Program-made: the position numbers and the translations under genes
The notes under the pieces: generated by a model
Databases searched by the model: none
Seen by the model: only the letters and a program-made list of their open reading frames with translations
Told to the model about the DNA's origin: nothing
Source of the DNA: Hyalangium gracile
GTDB taxonomy: Bacteria; Myxococcota; Myxococcia; Myxococcales; Myxococcaceae
DNA: 64,000 nucleotides
Assembly: GCF_020103725.1 (NCBI RefSeq)
Contig: NZ_JAHXBG010000035.1
Location: 1-64,000, forward strand
Reading direction: 5' to 3'
Shown: positions 6,933 through 16,434 of the stretch, in pieces
Numbering within the stretch: position 1 is the first letter of the stretch
How the letters are laid out: the number at the start of each line of letters is the position of its first letter

Positions 6933-7985
6933 TCAGAAGGTGTCCTTGGCGAGGAAGCGCTCGCACCTCTCGGTCTCGTTGGGGAACTCCTCGGCGGTTC
7001 CGAACTTGAGGAAGTTCTTGCAGGCAATGGTGGCCGCGTCGGTCTTCTGCGCCTCGGAGTAGATCTGGAAGAGGCCAAAGTGGCAGGGGGCATACTTGCC
7101 GTCCAGCCGCAGGCACTTCTTGTAGGTCTTCTCCTCTTCGGACACCATGCCTTTGTCCTTGTACTCCGTGGCGAGCAGGAAGAGCGAGGGGGTGGTGTTC
7201 TCCGCCGTCTGGGTGTCCTTCATCTCCTTCATGGCCGAGTCGGTGAGGGCCGCCTTGCGCTGGGCGATGGCCAGGTTGTTGAGGCACTGCGGGTTCTTCT
7301 GATCCAGCTGGATGCAGGTGGCGAAGGCGTCCTTGGCCTCGGAGAAGCGGCTGAGCTCCATGAGGGAGGCGCCGTAGTCGTGCCAGTAGTCCGGGACGTT
7401 GGGGGACAGCTGGGTGGCCTGGCCGATCTCCTGGGCGGCTTCCTCGAAGCGGCCCTGGCTGTAGTGGATGGTGCCCAGGCTGTGGTGGGCGTCGGCGATG
7501 CTGGGGTTCACCGCGAGGATGGTGCGCAGCTCCTTGGCGGCCTCGGACCACTTCTCCATGCGCATGTAGGTGAGGGCCAGGTTGTAGCGGGCCTCGAGGT
7601 AGTCCGGGTTGACCTTCAGGGCGCGCTGGAAGTTGTCGTGCGCCTTCCCGTAGGACTTCTCCTGCAGGTAGATGAAGCCGAGGTTCTGGTAGGCCTGGGC
7701 CTGCTCGTTGTTGTAGCGCAGGGCCTTGATGAAGAAGTCCTTGGCCTCGGAGGTGTTGCCCTGGTGCAGGCGGATGAGCCCCTTGTTGACCCAGAGGTCC
7801 GCGTAGGTGGGCGAGAACTCCAGGCCCAGATCGCAGTAGACCTCTGCCTTCACCAGATCCGGGATGGCGAGGTGCTGCACGCACAGCTCGTTATTGAGCA
7901 GGGCGCGCTCGTGCACCGGCGGCGTGGACAGGCAGGCGACAAAGGAGAGAAGGGGAAGTGCGAAGAGGGCTCGGGTCAAACGCAT
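6933..7985 (-). CDS. TPR-repeat lipoprotein (Tgl/PilF-like)
   Basis: The 350-aa product begins with a lipoprotein signal (lipobox FVAC, Cys at ~19) and is then almost entirely TPRs (at least six, residues ~40-300), including GNTSEAKDFFIKALRYN and KSYGKAHDNFQRALKVNP. TPR lipoproteins such as myxobacterial Tgl and PilF/PilW act as pilotins for secretins, so assembly of an outer-membrane complex is a plausible role, but Tgl is shorter (about 250 aa) and the match is by architecture only. I chose the ATG at 7985 rather than 13 codons upstream because it gives a clean signal peptide. The FHA gene follows on the same strand. Confidence 0.8.
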   Translation of the reverse strand: MRLTRALFALPLLSFVACLSTPPVHERALLNNELCVQHLAIPDLVKAEVYCDLGLEFSPTYADLWVNKGLIRLHQGNTSEAKDFFIKALRYNNEQAQAYQNLGFIYLQEKSYGKAHDNFQRALKVNPDYLEARYNLALTYMRMEKWSEAAKELRTILAVNPSIADAHHSLGTIHYSQGRFEEAAQEIGQATQLSPNVPDYWHDYGASLMELSRFSEAKDAFATCIQLDQKNPQCLNNLAIAQRKAALTDSAMKEMKDTQTAENTTPSLFLLATEYKDKGMVSEEEKTYKKCLRLDGKYAPCHFGLFQIYSEAQKTDAATIACKNFLKFGTAEEFPNETERCERFLAKDTF

Positions 7986-8087
7986 GGCCGCGCGAGTGTA
8001 GGGGAGGAAGTGTAGGAGGATCAACGCCCCCCTGACGTCAAATCCAAGCTGTTTTCCATGGGTTACGTCGGTAGAGTCCGGGCCACC

Positions 8088-8603
8088 ATGCGTACGCTCT
8101 TCTGTGCCCTTGGCCTTGCGGTGGCCCTCTTCGGGGCTTCACCGGCCCACGCCCAGTTCGCCAACCGAAGCCTGGGCCTGTCATTCGGCTACATGGACTT
8201 CAACCGCACCGGAGGCCTGGAAGGTGGCTTCTTCGTGGGGTTCGACGCCAGCTACTACATCGAGAGCGGCTTCGATCTGGTGTCGCTGACGAAGCTCTCC
8301 TTCCCGAGGGATCCGGCGACGGGCAAGCGGGTGGTGGGCCTGGCCCCGTCGGTGGGCATCCGCTACCTGTTCCTGGAGGAGACGTTCCGGCCCTACGCGG
8401 GGACGGACCTGAGCTACCTGTTCGTCTTCAAGTCGGGCTCCACGGGGCAGTACGTGGGGCTGGGGCCGAACCTGGGCTTCGACTACTTCGTCACGGACAC
8501 GGTGAGCCTGGGGCTGCGCGGGCAGTACATCTTCTACATCGCGCTCAACGAGAAGACGCAGTCGTCGCTGACGTTCTCGGCGGGGGCGGCGGCGTACTTC
8601 TAG
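8088..8603 (+). CDS. Small outer-membrane beta-barrel protein
   Basis: The 171-aa product has a cleavable signal peptide (residues 1-22, ending AHAQ) followed by alternating amphipathic strands and a terminal aromatic residue (ending AAAYF), the usual outer-membrane barrel signature. Size suits an eight-stranded barrel. No specific family is recognised. The ATG at 8088 is preferred to upstream starts because it begins the signal peptide. It is divergent from the TPR lipoprotein gene with a 102-base gap that must hold both promoters. Confidence 0.75.
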   Translation: MRTLFCALGLAVALFGASPAHAQFANRSLGLSFGYMDFNRTGGLEGGFFVGFDASYYIESGFDLVSLTKLSFPRDPATGKRVVGLAPSVGIRYLFLEETFRPYAGTDLSYLFVFKSGSTGQYVGLGPNLGFDYFVTDTVSLGLRGQYIFYIALNEKTQSSLTFSAGAAAYF

Positions 8604-8723
8604 AGAAGCCGCGCCGGCAGGACGAGGCGGGCTCATTGCTGGTAGGGTGGCCCCGGGCGCCGGGTGACTGCCTGCACTGCCTTCGTGCGGGGTTCCCGGC
8701 CCGCCGCGAGGAGTGCAACCGCC

Positions 8724-10673
8724 ATGCGTCGTCTATCCGTCCTGTTCCTGTGCGCCGTCTGCTTCGCCGTGCCGCTGTCCGTGGGCTGCGGCGGTGGGGA
8801 TGACCCCACGCCTGACGCGGGCACACCTCCGCCGCCTCCGCCACCTCCGCCGCCGGACGCGGGCCCGCCCAAGCCGGACGCGGGGCCGGTGGATCTCCAG
8901 CCGCCCACCCTGGTGACGTTCTCGCCGTCGGACGGGGCCGTGGGAGTGGCGCCGGAGAGCTTCATCGAATTGTCGTTCAACGAGGAGATGCAGACCGACC
9001 GCGGCACGCTGCAGATCCTCCCGGGCACGGGCCTGCCGAACGGCGGGGTCATCACCGCGCGCGCGCAGGACTGGGACACCGCCAAGCGCAAGGTCCTCTT
9101 CGGGTTCCCCGCCGGGCTGCCGATCAAGACGAAGCTGACGGTCAACGTCAGCAACTTCGCGGACGTCGCCGGCAACCCCATGCGGGGGCCGTTCACCTTC
9201 AGCTTCACGGTGAGCGACGGCATGCCGCCGCGGGTCACCGAGGCCCGCCCCATCGAGGGCGCCAGCAGCGTGCCGCTGACCACCAACCAGATCTCCTTCA
9301 CCTTCAGCGAGCCCATGGACGTCACCAAGGGCACGCTCGTGGCGGGCGGTGGGCTGGTGCTGGGACAGGCGGCGTGGACGGGAAACCAGGTCATCACCGC
9401 GCCCATCGCCAGCCCGCTCGTCTACAACGCCTTCTACAGCGTGACGCTCAACGGCTTCCGCAACATCAATGGCAAGGATCTGGATGGGGAGCAGTACCTG
9501 GGAGACGGCAAGCTGAACTTCGCCACCGGGCCGGACGTCACCCGTCCCACGGTGACGGAGTCCAGCCCGCCCGAGGGCTCCAACGGGATTCAGCCCGAGA
9601 ATACCCAGTTCGTGGTGGTCACCTTCAGCGAGCCCATGGACAAGACGGCGGGTGTGGCCGAGCTGTTCCAGAATGGCGTGAAGACGCACACGCTCACCCC
9701 GGTGTGGTCCAGCGACGGGTTCAACGTCAGCTACGACGTGCAGCTCAAGCTGAAGTACAGCACCCCCATCCGCGTGGTTCTCTCCAACTTCAAGGATCGG
9801 TCCAGCAACCCCCTCGACCCGGCGCCCTACCTGGGCGATGGGGCCCTCACCTTCAACACGGGCGTGGACACCGTGAGGCCCTACGTCATCAACTCCTTCC
9901 CGGCGGAAGGGGAGCGGATCTACCCGCTCGAGGTGTACGCCACCGGCGGCAACCCCCCGACGGCCTGGCGCAAGGTCTTCACCTTCCTGTTCAACGAGCA
10001 GATGAACACCTCCGTCACCCGCGTCACGCTGCACGAGAAGGGCAACCCCTCCGCGTCCCGCATCCTCGATGGCGTGTGGTCCGCCGATCAGCGGACGATG
10101 ACGGTCACCGTCTACCCCCCTGCGCCGGGGCAGCTGCCGCTCATCGACGACTACTTCTCCTACTACATGGACCTCACCCAGCTGAAGGATAGCAACGGCA
10201 ACTTGCTGGATCCGGCGGTGCCGGTGCTGGGCGACGGGCGGCTGGACTTCCAGACGCTGCCCAACTTCCCGCTGCTCAACCACGCCTGCGAGCACTCGCT
10301 GACCGTGGCGCCCATCGCCATCAACGCCACGGCGAACTACTCCAGCAGCGCCACGCCGCGCGCGGACCAGACCCACACGCACTACGAGCTGAACCTGCCC
10401 AGCAACGGCACCAGCTTCACGGGCTACACCAAGATGCTGCTGGAGCAGATCGCTCCCTTCACCATCTTCACGGATCGGGACATCGACCTGACGATTGCCC
10501 AGCCCGCCTTCCCCAACTCGCCCATCGTCGTCAGCAAGGCGGCCGTCAAGTCTCCGTGCACCGGCATCACCCACCGGTTCATCTTCAATGTGGAGACCTA
10601 TCCGGAGCTGCAGATGCGCAGCGGCCCGGCGTTGCTGGGCAAGTACCGCTTCATCCTCGAGCGGGGGTACTGA
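8724..10673 (+). CDS. Lipoprotein with four bacterial Ig-like (Big_5) repeats
   Basis: The 649-aa product has a lipoprotein signal (VGCGGGDD; Cys at ~20), a polyproline tract of ten residues, then four related domains each opening with a P-x-V-x-x-x-x-P-x-x-G pattern and containing F(S/N)E-x-M: NEEM near residue 90, FSEPM near 195 and 310, FNEQM near 430. This is the SbsA-like Ig (Big_5) fold found in secreted and surface proteins. The C-terminal ~130 residues are unassigned. GAGGAG lies eleven bases before the ATG at 8724. Function unknown; probably surface-exposed. Confidence 0.8.
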   Translation: MRRLSVLFLCAVCFAVPLSVGCGGGDDPTPDAGTPPPPPPPPPPDAGPPKPDAGPVDLQPPTLVTFSPSDGAVGVAPESFIELSFNEEMQTDRGTLQILPGTGLPNGGVITARAQDWDTAKRKVLFGFPAGLPIKTKLTVNVSNFADVAGNPMRGPFTFSFTVSDGMPPRVTEARPIEGASSVPLTTNQISFTFSEPMDVTKGTLVAGGGLVLGQAAWTGNQVITAPIASPLVYNAFYSVTLNGFRNINGKDLDGEQYLGDGKLNFATGPDVTRPTVTESSPPEGSNGIQPENTQFVVVTFSEPMDKTAGVAELFQNGVKTHTLTPVWSSDGFNVSYDVQLKLKYSTPIRVVLSNFKDRSSNPLDPAPYLGDGALTFNTGVDTVRPYVINSFPAEGERIYPLEVYATGGNPPTAWRKVFTFLFNEQMNTSVTRVTLHEKGNPSASRILDGVWSADQRTMTVTVYPPAPGQLPLIDDYFSYYMDLTQLKDSNGNLLDPAVPVLGDGRLDFQTLPNFPLLNHACEHSLTVAPIAINATANYSSSATPRADQTHTHYELNLPSNGTSFTGYTKMLLEQIAPFTIFTDRDIDLTIAQPAFPNSPIVVSKAAVKSPCTGITHRFIFNVETYPELQMRSGPALLGKYRFILERGY

Positions 10674-10715
10674 GCCGCGGGCGCCGGGCCGGCCGCCGCC
10701 GCGCGGTCCGGCTCA
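10672..10715. repeat. Inverted repeat spanning two convergent stop codons
   Basis: TGAGCCG (10672-10678) pairs with CGGCTCA (10709-10715). The arms contain the stop codons of the Ig-like lipoprotein (+) and the RDD protein (-). It may act as a bidirectional transcription stop; there is no T-run on either side. Confidence 0.3.
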
Positions 10716-11525
10716 GGCGCGCTGCGCGGCACGGGGGCGGGAGCGCGGGAGCTTCGCCCTCGCGCTCGGCGGAGGCACGAGCGCGGCGGCCACCAGCAGC
10801 GTCCACTTCTCGTCCGAGAGGTGCGCCGGCTTCTCCATGGCCAGCGCCTCCTGCAGCCGGGTGCCCAGCGCGGAGAAGAGCTGGAGCCGGGCCTCCATGC
10901 GCAGCTCCTCGCGGCGCAGGGCGGCCGAGAGGATGACCTCGCGCTCCTCGGTGGAGAGCTTCTTCACCCGGGAGACGAAGAGGGGATCGGCCAGCAGGCC
11001 CTCCTCTCCGGTGGTGCCCAGCGCCGAGGGCACCTTCAGCCGACGCTCGCGCACGACGATGGTGCCCGCCAGCATGTCCCCCAGCCGCTGGTGCGAGCGG
11101 GAGACGAGCGCGGCGATGCCTCCCACCAGATAGAGGAAGGGCAGCCGGTCCACCGGGCGGACCAGGTTGCGCAGCGCCGCGTGGTAGAAGCCGATGCGCA
11201 CTCCACTCTCCTGGATGACCCGCAGGGACATGACGCGCTTGCCGACCGTCTGCCCGCTCCAGGCTGTCTCCAGGCCGATGCCGTACCCCCAGTCCACCAG
11301 GAAATACACCACCAGGCTCAATGCGCTGGCGAAGCCCGGGAAGGCCATCATCGCCAGGTTGAGGGCGAACAGCACCGCCCCCGTGCCCATCAGCACGATG
11401 ACTGCATCCAGCAGCCAGGCGAGGAAGCGCGAGTAGATGCCCGCGAGCGTGAAGCGGAACTCCACGTACTCGGGAGTGAGGACGGTGTGGCTGCCGTCGA
11501 GCAGCGTGTCGGAGGCGGGCGTCAC
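10713..11525 (-). CDS. RDD family membrane protein
   Basis: The 270-aa protein shows the RDD signature: an early Arg in the first helix region (YSRFLAWLLDAVIV, residues ~31-44), a second helix pair, and the conserved Q-T-x-G-K-R segment (SGQTVGKRVMSLRV near residue 92), followed by RPVDRLPF and a hydrophilic C-terminal half. Family members are small membrane proteins of uncertain, possibly transport-related function. They are often encoded with SpoIIM-like, MoxR and DUF58 genes; those appear here at 20.3 and 22-28 kb, separated by unrelated genes. Confidence 0.85.
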   Translation of the reverse strand: MTPASDTLLDGSHTVLTPEYVEFRFTLAGIYSRFLAWLLDAVIVLMGTGAVLFALNLAMMAFPGFASALSLVVYFLVDWGYGIGLETAWSGQTVGKRVMSLRVIQESGVRIGFYHAALRNLVRPVDRLPFLYLVGGIAALVSRSHQRLGDMLAGTIVVRERRLKVPSALGTTGEEGLLADPLFVSRVKKLSTEEREVILSAALRREELRMEARLQLFSALGTRLQEALAMEKPAHLSDEKWTLLVAAALVPPPSARAKLPRSRPRAAQRA

Positions 11526-11881
11526 CGGCTCAGTCTAATCCCCTTCAGCCAGGTCCTTGAAAGCTCCGCTTGGGCTTGGGGCCGCCCAGCTCACGGACCC
11601 ACAGCCCAGGGACACGGGTCGCGGGTCCCTCGCTGCGGGGCGGGTCCCCCCGTCTCCGACGGGTCCTCCCGCCCCGGCGTCCCGCTCTCTCTCGGTCCAC
11701 GGCTTCCTGCCTACCCGGGTTCCTCCTGGCTCACTCCTGGCGAACTGGTTGGGCTGTCATACAGGTTTGTCCCAGACGCTCCCGATGGGGGCTCTCCCCA
11801 GGAAATCCTTCGCTCGGTGAGAGGGCAGGGGAGCGTCGTTCCGGATTGTCCCGTTCGTAGGATAGGCTGCGTCCTCCTACC
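11526..11881. other. Intergenic region (356 bp) between divergent genes
   Basis: No credible gene is visible. The region must carry promoters for the RDD gene (-) and the large transporter-like gene (+). The only structured element noticed is the palindrome-like site at 11742-11768. No clear sigma-70 hexamers were found. Confidence 0.6.
11742..11768. promoter_or_regulatory. Operator-like site, imperfect inverted repeat
   Basis: GAACTGGT (11742-11749), an 11-base spacer ending TGTCAT, then ACAGGTTT (11761-11768), which matches the expected partner half-site at 5 of 8 positions. The same half-site, spacer length and TGTCAT recur, inverted, at 57145-57171, where the palindrome is perfect. Confidence 0.4.
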
Positions 11882-14800
11882 GTGGCCGAGTCCGAGTCTT
11901 CCTGGGGCCAACGCCTGTGGCCCGCGGCGACCTTCCAGTTCGCCCTCATTGCCGGCGTGACGCAGCTGAAGACGGCTGCGAACGCCCTCGTCTTGTCGCG
12001 CTTCGAGTCCCAGGCGCTCCCCTACCTCTACCTCGTCGGCGCCCTGCTCACGGCCGCGCTCACCGTGCTGCCTCGCCCACGCCCGGACTCGCCCACCGAG
12101 TCTCCAGGCGTGCTCACCACCGTGGCCTGCTTCATCACCCTCGGGCTCGCCGCCGGCGTGTCCGCCGGCCAGCGCCTGCCCGCCATCGCGCTCTACCTCT
12201 TCGTCGATGCCTTCACCACGTTCGTCTCCCTGCGCTTCTGGGGACGGATGTCGGCCGCCTTCGACGCCCGTGAGGCCCGCCGCGCCTTCACCGCCCTCAA
12301 CGGCTTCGGCATGGGCGGCGGCATCGTCGGCGGCCTGCTCGTCAAGGCCATGGCTGAGCCTCTCGGTACGCCCGTGGTGGTGGCCAGCGGCGCGGTGGGG
12401 CTGCTCATCGCCGGCATCGTCTTCCGCTTCCACACCGGCGTGGTGGCCGCGCCCGCACGCTCCCGACACGCCTCCATGACGGCCGAGCCGTGGATCTACT
12501 TCGCCCAGAGCCCCTATGCCCAGGTGCTCGGCGCCCTGGGCATCGCCTTCGCCGTGCTGTCCTCCTTCGTGGACTACCTGTTCCGCCTCCGCGTGGAGGG
12601 CACCCTCAGCGAGGACGGACTGGCGGCGCTGTTCGGCTCGCTGCAGCTGTGGATCGGCCTGTTCTGCGTGGGCTTCCAACTGCTCGTGGCCCAACGGCTG
12701 CTCGAGAAGCTGGGGCTGCTGCGCTACCTGGCGCTGGTGCCGCTGGTGCTCGGGCCCCTGGCCGCCGCCACGCTCGCTACCCCCATGCTGTGGCCGGTAC
12801 ACCTGCTGCGGCTGGTGGAGACGGCGGTGAGCTACTCCATCCTCCCCGTGGGCATCCAGCTCCTCTATGCCGCCGTGCCCGACGAGCAGCGTGAGTCCAT
12901 GCGCGCCGCGGTGGACGGCCTGCTGCGCAAGGGCGGCGTGGTGCTCGCGGGCGTGCTGCTCATCGGCGCTGGCCGGGCCGCCACCGGCACCACCATGGCC
13001 GTGGCCGTCCTCGGGCTGTGCGCGGCGCTCGGCGTGCTGCTGTTCCGGCTCAAGCCCGCTTATGTCGAGGCGCTCGAGGAGCAGGTGGGCGCGCCAGTCG
13101 AGGAAGAGGTGCAGGTGGGCGGCGAGACACAGAAGCTGCTCGTGGACTCGCTCGCGGCCAACACCCCGGAGCGCGTACTGCGCGCGGTGGACCTGATGGC
13201 CCAGGCCGAGGTCCCCCTGCGGCCCCACCTGGCCGCCCTGCTGGCCCATCCCCATGAGCGCGTGGTGGAGCGGGGTGTCGAGCTGGCGCTGAAGCTCGAG
13301 GCCCACGAGACGGCTCCCACCCTGGAGCGGCTGGTGGAGTCCGGGCCTCGGCGACCTCGGGATCAGGCCGTGTGGGCCCTGGCCCGCCTGTCTCCGGACC
13401 GCGCCGAGCGCCTGCTGCCGGCGCTGCTGGACAGCCCGGACATCGGCCTGCGCTGCGCGGCCATCGGCGCCCTGCTGCACACGCAGGGCAACAGCGAGGC
13501 CCTCTCCTCCCTCAGCGCGTTGCTGGCCCGGAGCGCCCAGGCCCCCGTCGCCGAGCGGCGCGAGGTGGCCAAGCTGCTCGGCCGCCTGAAGGATGCGCGG
13601 TTCGCCCAGCCGCTGGCGCGCTACCTCGCCGATCCCGACATCTCCGTGCGGCGGGTGGCCATCGAGGCGGTGGGCGTCGGTGGCTACCTGGAGCTCGCGC
13701 CACGGCTGCTGACCTTCCTCACCTGGCGCGAGGAGCGGCGTGCGACTCGCTCCGCGCTCGCGGCGCTGGGGGATCGGGTGATGCCCCTGCTGGAGGTGAC
13801 GCTCAACAACCGTGCCGCCCCGCTGGCCCAGCGGCTCCAGCTGCCCCGCGTGCTGCGCCTCATCGGCACCACGGACGCGCTCCACGCGTTCCTCTTCTCC
13901 AACGTGCGCGACGATGCCTTCCTGCAGTTCCGCATCGGCGCGGAGATGTCCCGCCTGCGCGACGAGCACCCCGAGTACGCCGTGGACGTGGAGCGCGTGC
14001 GCGAGGCGATCGGCCGGCGGCGGGAGACGTACCTCGCGCTGGTGGAGCCATTCCGCGATCTGCGCGTGGCGCTGGGCGACAACTCGCTGCTCACCCGCGC
14101 CGTGGGAGACCGGCTGGACCAGGCGCTGGAGCTGTCCTTCTTCCTGCTGGGGCTGCTCTACACGCCCCAGACGATGCGGCGCGTGCACCAGCACGTGGTG
14201 GGCAAGGATCCGCGGCGCAAGGCCTACGCCCTGGAGCTGATGGACGCCGTCGTCGCAGAGGAGGACCGTGAGCTGGTGGCCGAGCAGATCGAGGCCCACC
14301 ACCGGGAGCTGCCTCCCGGCGCGCTGGGACGGCTGGAGAGCCACCTGGAGGTGCTCGTCCAGAGCGAGGACGTGGTGCTGCGCGCCTGCGCGCGCTATGT
14401 GACGCAGCGCCTGAGCACCCTGGTCGTGCCGCCCGCGCAGGAGAACGACATGAGTGAAGGCACCGTGCAGAAGATGTTCGCGCTAGAGGGCGTCAGCGTC
14501 TTCTCCCAGAGCGACGTGGACGACATCGCGGCCGTGGCGGCGGTGGCCCGCGAGGTCCGCTTCCGCGCCGGCGAGCGCATCTTCAGCCAGGGCGATCCGG
14601 GAGACGCCCTCTACGTCATCGTCGAGGGCATGGTGGACCACTTCCGCGACGGCGAGCACGTGCTGCGCAGCCAGGCCAAGGAGACCTTCGGAGATGTGAG
14701 CCTGCTGGACGGAGCGCCGCGCCCCACCGATGTCGTCGCCGTGGAGGACACGCGCGTGCTCGTCATCGACCGCCGGGACTTCCTCGATCTGCTCGCCGAC

Positions 14801-14965
14801 CGCCCGGAGCTGCTCACCGGCTTCTTCCGCGCGGTGAGCCAGCAGCTGCGGACCCTCATCGACCTGCCCGCCACCCGCCAGAGCGGAGAGCTGCTCGAGG
14901 TGGGCTCCACCGCCTCCGAGAACGCGCCTCCGCCCACCGGAGAGGCCCCCATCGACAAGTCGTGA
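11882..14965 (+). CDS. Transporter-like membrane domain fused to HEAT repeats and a cyclic-nucleotide-binding domain
   Basis: The 1027-aa protein has three parts. Residues ~10-410 hold about 10-12 membrane helices resembling the ADP/ATP (NTT) or MFS-type carrier fold. Residues ~420-850 are HEAT-like helical repeats (VDLMAQAEVPLRPHLAALL, VRRVAIEAVGVGGYLELAP). Residues ~865-1000 form a CRP-type cyclic-nucleotide-binding domain whose phosphate-binding cassette is present (FGDVSLLDGAPRPTDVVA), with the key Arg kept and the usual Glu changed to Asp. This suggests a carrier gated or regulated by a cyclic nucleotide; the substrate is unknown. The start is a GTG at 11882 with no strong ribosome-binding site. 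Confidence 0.75.
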   Translation: MAESESSWGQRLWPAATFQFALIAGVTQLKTAANALVLSRFESQALPYLYLVGALLTAALTVLPRPRPDSPTESPGVLTTVACFITLGLAAGVSAGQRLPAIALYLFVDAFTTFVSLRFWGRMSAAFDAREARRAFTALNGFGMGGGIVGGLLVKAMAEPLGTPVVVASGAVGLLIAGIVFRFHTGVVAAPARSRHASMTAEPWIYFAQSPYAQVLGALGIAFAVLSSFVDYLFRLRVEGTLSEDGLAALFGSLQLWIGLFCVGFQLLVAQRLLEKLGLLRYLALVPLVLGPLAAATLATPMLWPVHLLRLVETAVSYSILPVGIQLLYAAVPDEQRESMRAAVDGLLRKGGVVLAGVLLIGAGRAATGTTMAVAVLGLCAALGVLLFRLKPAYVEALEEQVGAPVEEEVQVGGETQKLLVDSLAANTPERVLRAVDLMAQAEVPLRPHLAALLAHPHERVVERGVELALKLEAHETAPTLERLVESGPRRPRDQAVWALARLSPDRAERLLPALLDSPDIGLRCAAIGALLHTQGNSEALSSLSALLARSAQAPVAERREVAKLLGRLKDARFAQPLARYLADPDISVRRVAIEAVGVGGYLELAPRLLTFLTWREERRATRSALAALGDRVMPLLEVTLNNRAAPLAQRLQLPRVLRLIGTTDALHAFLFSNVRDDAFLQFRIGAEMSRLRDEHPEYAVDVERVREAIGRRRETYLALVEPFRDLRVALGDNSLLTRAVGDRLDQALELSFFLLGLLYTPQTMRRVHQHVVGKDPRRKAYALELMDAVVAEEDRELVAEQIEAHHRELPPGALGRLESHLEVLVQSEDVVLRACARYVTQRLSTLVVPPAQENDMSEGTVQKMFALEGVSVFSQSDVDDIAAVAAVAREVRFRAGERIFSQGDPGDALYVIVEGMVDHFRDGEHVLRSQAKETFGDVSLLDGAPRPTDVVAVEDTRVLVIDRRDFLDLLADRPELLTGFFRAVSQQLRTLIDLPATRQSGELLEVGSTASENAPPPTGEAPIDKS

Positions 14966-14992
14966 GCGGCGCGGCGCTCCGAGACCTGGGGC

Positions 14993-16357
14993 TCAAGCCT
15001 CGGGGCCAGCCGCGCCCGCGGGCGTGGGAGCCGGCAGCGCGTTGGCCTCCGCCACGGAGGCTCCATCCGCGATGCGCCGGGCGACGAGCAGGTGGGCGGC
15101 CGCCACGGGGATGAGTGGGCGCAGGAAGCACTTCAGGATCGGGATCATCGCCAGGGCCCGGATGACGGCGAGCCCGGCGAAGGCCCAGGGCAGCTTCTCC
15201 GCCTCCACGGCGGGGGCGAAGACGGAGCGGGTGCGGTTCTCCCAGAATCGGCCGTAGCGCTGGAGCAGGCTCCAGCGGAAGCCGGGCACCCGGGTGGTGA
15301 GCCTGTTCCAGGCCCGCAGGAACCAGGGATGCCCGGCGTCGGTGTCCCGCCACGCGTGGGCGGTTTTCGCGGTGGTGAAGACCACGAGCCAGTAGGCGCT
15401 CCATCCCGAGATGAGCACGGAGGCCATCTCGGTCCTGAAGGGCAGGGGCGCGCTGAGGGCGTACAGGACGGGCAGGCCCGTCAGGAACACCAGGAAGGCG
15501 CGCACGCGGCGCGAGAACTTCTTGCGCACCCACTTCAGATTCAGCCGGATGCGCGGCTCTCCAGGAGGATCCTCCGGCTCCAGCCCCGTGAGCAGGCTGG
15601 CATCCCGTGAGATGGCGTCGTGGTACTCGCGCGAGAGGGCGATGACCACCCATGAGGCAATCTGGAGCGTCGCGAACAGCGCCGCCCAGAACTCGAGATC
15701 GCCGAGGCGGAAGCCTCCCAGCGGCTTCTCCTCCGCCTCCAGCTCCGCCTGGGCCTCCGTGGCCTGCTCCACGGCAGCCCGGGCCGCCGCGGCTTCCTGG
15801 GCCGCCTGGGCCGCCTGGACCTCCTGGGCCGCTCGAGCCAGCGCCTCCGCCGCTCGGGCGATGTCCTGGTGGACCTCCTTCTCGACCGGGGCCGGCGTCT
15901 CCTCGCCAGCGCGTTGGCCGGTGGCCTGGGGCTCGCGCGCCAGCTCCTCCGCCGCGAGCTGCACCGCGAGCTTGAAGTTCTCCCGCTCCTGCTTCCGGGC
16001 CTTGGCCTTCTCCGTTCGCGACCAGCTCTCCTGGGCGGTATCCACGGCCTCGGTCGCCGAGCCCTTGCAGGTGAGGGCCAGCGCGAGGATGACCACCGAC
16101 TGGACGATGCCCACCCTCACATACCGTCGCCGCGCCGCCGGGTCCGCCCACAGCGCGCGGTGCAGGTGAAACGGCAGCGACAGCCCGTGAAAGAACTGCC
16201 GCACCGGGTGCCCGGGAGGTGGCAGCTGCCGCTCCTGGAAGTGGGTCGCGCCACTACGCACGTTATCCCACACGGCGCGTGCGAGCTCCGAGGCAGCGCC
16301 GCGCTCCTGTGCGGCCTGACCCTGACCCTGCGTGTCCTGCCCGTGGCTCTCCGACAC
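14993..16357 (-). CDS. Membrane protein with Ala/Glu-rich coiled coil, function unknown
   Basis: I do not recognise this 454-aa protein. The N-terminal ~85 residues are hydrophilic, followed by one membrane helix (VGIVQSVVILALAL). Residues ~110-215 form a long Ala/Glu/Gln-rich segment with heptad character. After that come about four more helices (near 226-245, 290-310, 320-340 and 385-410) separated by basic loops. The layout, a coiled coil held between membrane anchors, suggests an envelope structural or signalling role, but nothing specific is visible. It converges with the 1027-aa gene and is divergent from the 5'-nucleotidase-like gene. Confidence 0.65.
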   Translation of the reverse strand: MSESHGQDTQGQGQAAQERGAASELARAVWDNVRSGATHFQERQLPPPGHPVRQFFHGLSLPFHLHRALWADPAARRRYVRVGIVQSVVILALALTCKGSATEAVDTAQESWSRTEKAKARKQERENFKLAVQLAAEELAREPQATGQRAGEETPAPVEKEVHQDIARAAEALARAAQEVQAAQAAQEAAAARAAVEQATEAQAELEAEEKPLGGFRLGDLEFWAALFATLQIASWVVIALSREYHDAISRDASLLTGLEPEDPPGEPRIRLNLKWVRKKFSRRVRAFLVFLTGLPVLYALSAPLPFRTEMASVLISGWSAYWLVVFTTAKTAHAWRDTDAGHPWFLRAWNRLTTRVPGFRWSLLQRYGRFWENRTRSVFAPAVEAEKLPWAFAGLAVIRALAMIPILKCFLRPLIPVAAAHLLVARRIADGASVAEANALPAPTPAGAAGPEA

Positions 16358-16434
16358 CTCGGAGACGGTACCACAGGCGCCCCGGTGTGCTCGGAGCCTG
16401 TCTGGTCTTCTGGGAATGTGCTAGAGGCGCGCCC

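Noticed and set aside
11711-14344. An 877-codon minus-strand frame opposite the transporter fusion
   Set aside because: Composition is Gln/His/Arg-rich with no domain; the plus strand has membrane helices, HEAT repeats and a cNMP domain.
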